Origin: Tunicatimonas sp964551335
Lineage (GTDB): Bacteria > Bacteroidota > Bacteroidia > Cytophagales > Cyclobacteriaceae
Assembly (NCBI GenBank): GCA_964551335.1
Contig: CAZKCO010000009.1
Span: 1-64,000 of the forward strand
Direction: 5' to 3'
Length of the DNA: 64,000 nucleotides
Shown: piece by piece, positions 60,361 through 64,000 of the stretch
Layout: every line of letters starts with the position of its first letter
Numbering within the stretch: the stretch's first letter is position 1
Position numbers and translations under genes: made by a program
The notes under the pieces: model-generated
Databases searched by the model: none
What the model was told of the DNA's origin: nothing
The model's input: only the letters and a program-made list of their open reading frames with translations

Positions 60361-63192
60361 ATGAATACTGCCCAACCTGTTTCCGTAGATACGTTAGATC
60401 CTAAGCAGTTTATCATTATTAAAGGAGCTAAGGTCAATAATCTGAAAGGAATTGATGTAGCTATTCCTCGTAACAAGTTGGTGGTGGTAACCGGCTTGTC
60501 CGGTTCCGGCAAATCTTCGCTAGCATTTGATACTTTGTTTGCCGAGGGGCAGCGGATGTACGTGGAAAGCCTGAGCTCCTACGCCCGGCAGTTTCTGGGT
60601 CGCATGGAAAAGCCGGAGGTAGAATATATAAAAGGAGTATCTCCGGCCATCGCCATTGAGCAGAAAGTGAATACCCGCAATCCGCGCTCTACCGTAGGCA
60701 CCACCACCGAAATCTACGATTATCTGAAACTGCTCTACGCCCGTGTAGGCAAAACCTTCTCCCCGGTGAGTGGCGAACTGGTTACCCGCGATACGGTGAC
60801 CAGCGTAGTGGATTTTATTTTTAGCCAGGACGAAGGTACCCGCCTCATGGTGCTCTGTCCGTTAATTAAACATCAGGAGCGTTCCCTTTCCGAAGAACTC
60901 ACCGTGCTATTGCAAAAGGGATTTACCCGGATCAAGGTTAACGAGGAAGTGCTCTTTATTGAAGAAGTATTAGAAAGTGAGCTGGACGAATCTGCTGAAT
61001 ACCGCATTCTGATTGACCGGGCATCGGTACTGCCCGATGATGAAGACTTACAGTTTAGAATAGCCGACTCGGTGCAGACGGCTTTCTTTGAAGGGGAAGG
61101 AATCTGTGAAGTAGAGATTGTTACGCGGGAAAGTAACCAACTGCACCGCTTTTCCGATAAGTTTGAACGCGACGGAATTGTCTTTGAAGAACCCAGCGTT
61201 AATCTGTTTACCTTTAATAATCCCTACGGAGCCTGCCGCACCTGCGAGGGCTTCGGGAAGGTGCTGGGCATTGACGAAGATCTGGTTATTCCGGATAAAA
61301 GCGTATCAGTATACGAAGGTGCTATTGCTCCCTGGCGCAGCCACTCCATGAAAAAGTGGGCCGAACCACTGCTCAAAAACGGTATTCGCTTTGACTTTCC
61401 CATTCATCGCCCCTACGTTGATTTGACCGAAGAGCAGAAGCAATTACTCTGGACGGGAAACAGTTATTTTAAAGGTTTGGATGCCTTCTTCAAGCATCTG
61501 GCCTCTAAAACACATAAGATTCAGTATCGGGTGATGCTATCGCGCTACCGGGGGCGAACCACCTGCCCCGAATGCAAGGGAACCCGCCTGCGGAAAGATG
61601 CGGCCTACGTAAAAATCAACAATACTTCTATCAATGAACTGGTATTACTGCCAATTCATCGGCTTATCAACTTTTTCCAGGATCTATCGCTGGATAAGTA
61701 CGAACAGAAGGTGGCCGATCGAATCTCCAAAGAAATTCGCAGTCGCCTGGAGTATTTAGATAAAGTTGGGCTGGGATACCTAACGCTGAACCGACTGACC
61801 AGCACTCTGTCGGGCGGGGAATATCAGCGGATTAAATTGGCTACCTCGTTGGGCAGTGCGTTGGTGGGTTCTATGTATATTCTGGATGAACCCAGCATCG
61901 GGCTGCACCCCCGCGATACCAGCCGGTTGGTAGAAGTGCTTAAAACGCTGCGCAACCTGGGTAATACTGTCATTGTGGTGGAGCACGAAGAAGAAGTGAT
62001 GCGGGCGGCCGACCAGATTATTGATATTGGCCCCGATGCCGGCAGACACGGGGGGAAGTTGGTATTTCAGGGTAGTTTAACTGAGCTACAAAAGATGAAC
62101 GGCAGCGCCAATACCCACACTGCCCGCTACCTAAGCGGAGTGGAGGCTATTCCGCTTCCGAAAAAACGACGAAGCTTCAAGCATAAAATTGAAATTAAAG
62201 GAGCACGGGAAAACAACCTCAAGCACATTGATGTGGATATTCCGCTGGGCGTCCTAACGGTAGTCACCGGAGTGAGCGGCTCGGGTAAATCTACCCTGAT
62301 CAAAAGTATTCTGTATCCGGCCCTGGGTAAAATATTCGGAACAGTAAACGAAACTACGGGTAAGTTCGACCGGCTGGAAGGTGACTTTAAAAAGTTGACG
62401 CAGATAGAATTTGTAGATCAGAACCCTATTGGGAAGTCTTCCCGCTCCAATCCGGTGACCTACGTAAAGGCCTACGACCAGATTCGACAACTCTACTCCG
62501 ACCAGCCACTGGCCAAGCAGCGGGGCTACAAACCCGCCTACTTCTCGTTCAACGTTGACGGTGGGCGCTGCGAAAACTGCCAGGGTGAGGGTGAGGTGAC
62601 GGTGGAAATGCAGTTCATGGCTGATATTCACCTGACCTGCGAGGTGTGTAAGGGCAAGCGCTTCAAAAAGGAAATTCTGGAAGTGATCTACAAGGACAAA
62701 GACATTGCCGACGTGCTGGAACTGACGGTAGACGAAAGTATTGAATTCTTTGCCGACCAGAACGGCCTTATTAATAAGTTACAGCCGTTGCAGGATGTGG
62801 GATTGGGCTACATCCGCCTGGGGCAATCATCTAACTCGCTTAGTGGGGGTGAAGCCCAGCGAGTAAAGCTAGCTTCCTTTTTAGGTAAGGGAAATAGCCA
62901 ACGCAATACACAAAGTGAACACCTACTGTTTATCTTTGACGAGCCTACCACCGGACTGCACTTCCACGACATCCGCAAACTGATGGACGCCATCAACGCG
63001 CTGATTGAGCAGGGCAACTCCGTACTGATTATTGAGCACAATATGGAGGTAATCAAATGTGCCGACTGGATTATTGATCTGGGGCCCGAAGGTGGCGAGC
63101 AAGGCGGGGGCATAACCTTCGCCGGTCGGCCTGAAGATATGATCAAACTGGAGGACAACTACACTGCCCGCTACCTGCGGGAGAAGTTCTAG
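60361..63192 (+). CDS. uvrA: UvrABC system protein A
   Basis: A 943-residue excinuclease ATPase that finds bulky DNA lesions for UvrB. Walker A motifs are GLSGSGKSS (residues 45-53) and GVSGSGKST (near 640); ABC signatures LSGGEYQRIKLA and LSGGEAQRVKLA; zinc modules CRTCEGFG...CPECKG and CENCQGEG...CEVCKG. Full length and intact. ATG at 60361 is used; a GTG two codons earlier is possible. Some Bacteroidota have two UvrA paralogues, so another copy elsewhere cannot be excluded. Confidence 0.96.
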   Translation: MNTAQPVSVDTLDPKQFIIIKGAKVNNLKGIDVAIPRNKLVVVTGLSGSGKSSLAFDTLFAEGQRMYVESLSSYARQFLGRMEKPEVEYIKGVSPAIAIEQKVNTRNPRSTVGTTTEIYDYLKLLYARVGKTFSPVSGELVTRDTVTSVVDFIFSQDEGTRLMVLCPLIKHQERSLSEELTVLLQKGFTRIKVNEEVLFIEEVLESELDESAEYRILIDRASVLPDDEDLQFRIADSVQTAFFEGEGICEVEIVTRESNQLHRFSDKFERDGIVFEEPSVNLFTFNNPYGACRTCEGFGKVLGIDEDLVIPDKSVSVYEGAIAPWRSHSMKKWAEPLLKNGIRFDFPIHRPYVDLTEEQKQLLWTGNSYFKGLDAFFKHLASKTHKIQYRVMLSRYRGRTTCPECKGTRLRKDAAYVKINNTSINELVLLPIHRLINFFQDLSLDKYEQKVADRISKEIRSRLEYLDKVGLGYLTLNRLTSTLSGGEYQRIKLATSLGSALVGSMYILDEPSIGLHPRDTSRLVEVLKTLRNLGNTVIVVEHEEEVMRAADQIIDIGPDAGRHGGKLVFQGSLTELQKMNGSANTHTARYLSGVEAIPLPKKRRSFKHKIEIKGARENNLKHIDVDIPLGVLTVVTGVSGSGKSTLIKSILYPALGKIFGTVNETTGKFDRLEGDFKKLTQIEFVDQNPIGKSSRSNPVTYVKAYDQIRQLYSDQPLAKQRGYKPAYFSFNVDGGRCENCQGEGEVTVEMQFMADIHLTCEVCKGKRFKKEILEVIYKDKDIADVLELTVDESIEFFADQNGLINKLQPLQDVGLGYIRLGQSSNSLSGGEAQRVKLASFLGKGNSQRNTQSEHLLFIFDEPTTGLHFHDIRKLMDAINALIEQGNSVLIIEHNMEVIKCADWIIDLGPEGGEQGGGITFAGRPEDMIKLEDNYTARYLREKF

Positions 63193-63312
63193 CAGACTTC
63201 TAATGTGCATTACAAATTTTTCATGACATAAGCCGGATTGTTGGTAAATTACAATAAATAACGGCTTAATATTGCTATTTATTTAGCAAGTAGCTTTAAT
63301 TTTTACAATTAT

Positions 63313-63320
63313 TAGCTTTG
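63313..63320 (+). promoter_or_regulatory. Possible -7 box for the SPL-like gene
   Basis: TAGCTTTG matches TAnnTTTG exactly, 62 bases before the ATG at 63382; no clear TTG at -33. Confidence 0.3.
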
Positions 63321-63381
63321 TTTAATGCAACGAATACGCTGAGGAATTGTTGATTAACAGTAGTTCAACCAACTCAGTAGT

Positions 63382-64000
63382 ATGACCACAGATACTCTTT
63401 CCGTAACTGAAAATATAGACACACGTTCCGCCCGATTATGGATGCCCAAGCGAGTGGTATTCACCCCGCAAGCATTAGATCAACCCTACGGACAGCAGCT
63501 ATATCATCGTCTGGACGATTTAGGATTAGACATCGAGAAACTTAAAAGTAATCGTATCACTGGATTACGCGGTGAGAACGAGCGGCAAACCTACGCTACC
63601 GCTAAGCGAACGCTCGCCGTAGTAACCGCACCACCTAGTGCCTTCAGGCTGCGCCCTATTCCGCCTTCAGCCGATTGGCAGTATCATCTGGCCGAAGGCT
63701 GTCCGGCCCATTGCCAATACTGCTATCTGGCTGGTAGTTTATCCGGCCCTCCGGTAGTGCGGGTATTTGCTAACCTACCCGATATTTTAGAGAACACTAT
63801 TCAGTACGAACAGCCAGCTAAGATTACCAGTTTTGAAGCCAGTTGCTATACTGACCCGCTGGGAATTGAGCATTTAACCGGAAGCTTAGCAGAAAGTATT
63901 CGCCATTTCGGAAGCCGGGAAAACGCTCGTTTGCGCTGGGTGACTAAGTACGATCAGGTAGATCAGCTATTGGATTTACCGCACGCTGGACATACCCGCT
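63382..64000 (+). CDS. Spore-photoproduct-lyase-family radical SAM protein (partial, 3' end outside window)
   Basis: The first 206 codons of an open frame with no stop before the window edge. The radical SAM cysteines are C107-x3-C111-x2-C114 in AEGCPAHCQYCYLAG, matching the spacing of spore photoproduct lyase. The preceding segment (RLWMPKRVVFTPQAL) and the following EASCYTDPLGIEHLTGS also resemble SplB-type proteins. In Bacillus the enzyme reverses the spore photoproduct; here, in a non-sporulating phylum, the substrate is uncertain. It follows uvrA on the same strand after 189 bases. Confidence 0.82.
   Translation, partial: MTTDTLSVTENIDTRSARLWMPKRVVFTPQALDQPYGQQLYHRLDDLGLDIEKLKSNRITGLRGENERQTYATAKRTLAVVTAPPSAFRLRPIPPSADWQYHLAEGCPAHCQYCYLAGSLSGPPVVRVFANLPDILENTIQYEQPAKITSFEASCYTDPLGIEHLTGSLAESIRHFGSRENARLRWVTKYDQVDQLLDLPHAGHTR

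Noticed and set aside
63229..63268. Terminator after uvrA (TAAGCCG/CGGCTTA)
   Set aside because: Only a 7-bp stem closing a 26-base loop, with no T tail.
1..64000. CRISPR arrays, tRNA genes, insertion sequences
   Set aside because: No regularly spaced repeats, no cloverleaf-like G+C blocks with TTCGA-type loops, and no transposase-like product were seen on either strand.

Overview
The window reads as chromosome of a free-living, probably marine member of the Bacteroidota, most likely order Cytophagales. Support: a SusC/SusD pair behind an ECF sigma and FecR, two proteins ending in type IX secretion (T9SS) sorting domains, gldE beside ssb and mutY, the rpsU-xer-hpf trio, genes that mostly lack Shine-Dalgarno sequences, and promoter-like TTG-N20-TAnnTTTG elements. 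I cannot name the genus. No rRNA, tRNA, CRISPR array, prophage or insertion sequence is recognisable.

Layout. 1-5.7 kb: a secreted FG-GAP protein, a 61-residue acidic orphan, a PVC-type heme-binding dehydrogenase/HEAT protein and two small envelope or stress genes. 5.7-11 kb: a leftward cluster of housekeeping and envelope genes (yqeY, cvpA-like, alpha/beta hydrolase, CBS protein, nadK, two outer-membrane barrels). 11-26 kb: core genes, namely pdxJ, the UDP-xylose pair ugd-uxs, rpsU-xer-hpf, metK, an RsmI-like methylase, gldE-ssb-mutY, then HU-TPR-(29-residue COX24-like protein)-rng. 25.6-44.2 kb: a carbohydrate-utilisation locus. A GntR regulator faces a leftward block of phosphoesterase, sulfatase and DUF4038 glycosidase, and a rightward block runs sigma-fecR-susC-susD-T9SS glycosidase-like-ChbG-SGNH-collagen-like lipoprotein. 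44.2-52.3 kb: trpB2, an unknown membrane protein, a thioesterase and a 1346-residue multidomain T9SS adhesin/lyase-like protein carrying an almost identical duplicated PA14 module. 52.4-64 kb: YihY, small membrane proteins, a DASH-type cryptochrome/photolyase, nth, an ECF sigma with a small overlapping partner, uvrA, and the start of a spore-photoproduct-lyase-family radical SAM gene cut by the window edge.

How the parts fit. The carbohydrate locus looks like a two-regulator system for a sulfated or substituted glycan. A surface SusC with an STN domain would signal through FecR to the sigma factor, while GntR would sense a cytoplasmic ligand; the enzymes would remove sulfate, acyl/acetyl and glycosyl groups. 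The right end gathers DNA-repair genes (photolyase, nth, uvrA, SPL-like), which suits a sunlit surface habitat. The most striking direct sequence observation is the 473-bp repeat with 2 mismatches inside the large T9SS gene. I did not find a wholly new defence or mobile system; the best candidates for undescribed biology are the PA14 protein, the unclassified T9SS glycosidase-like protein, the SPL homologue and several short genes.
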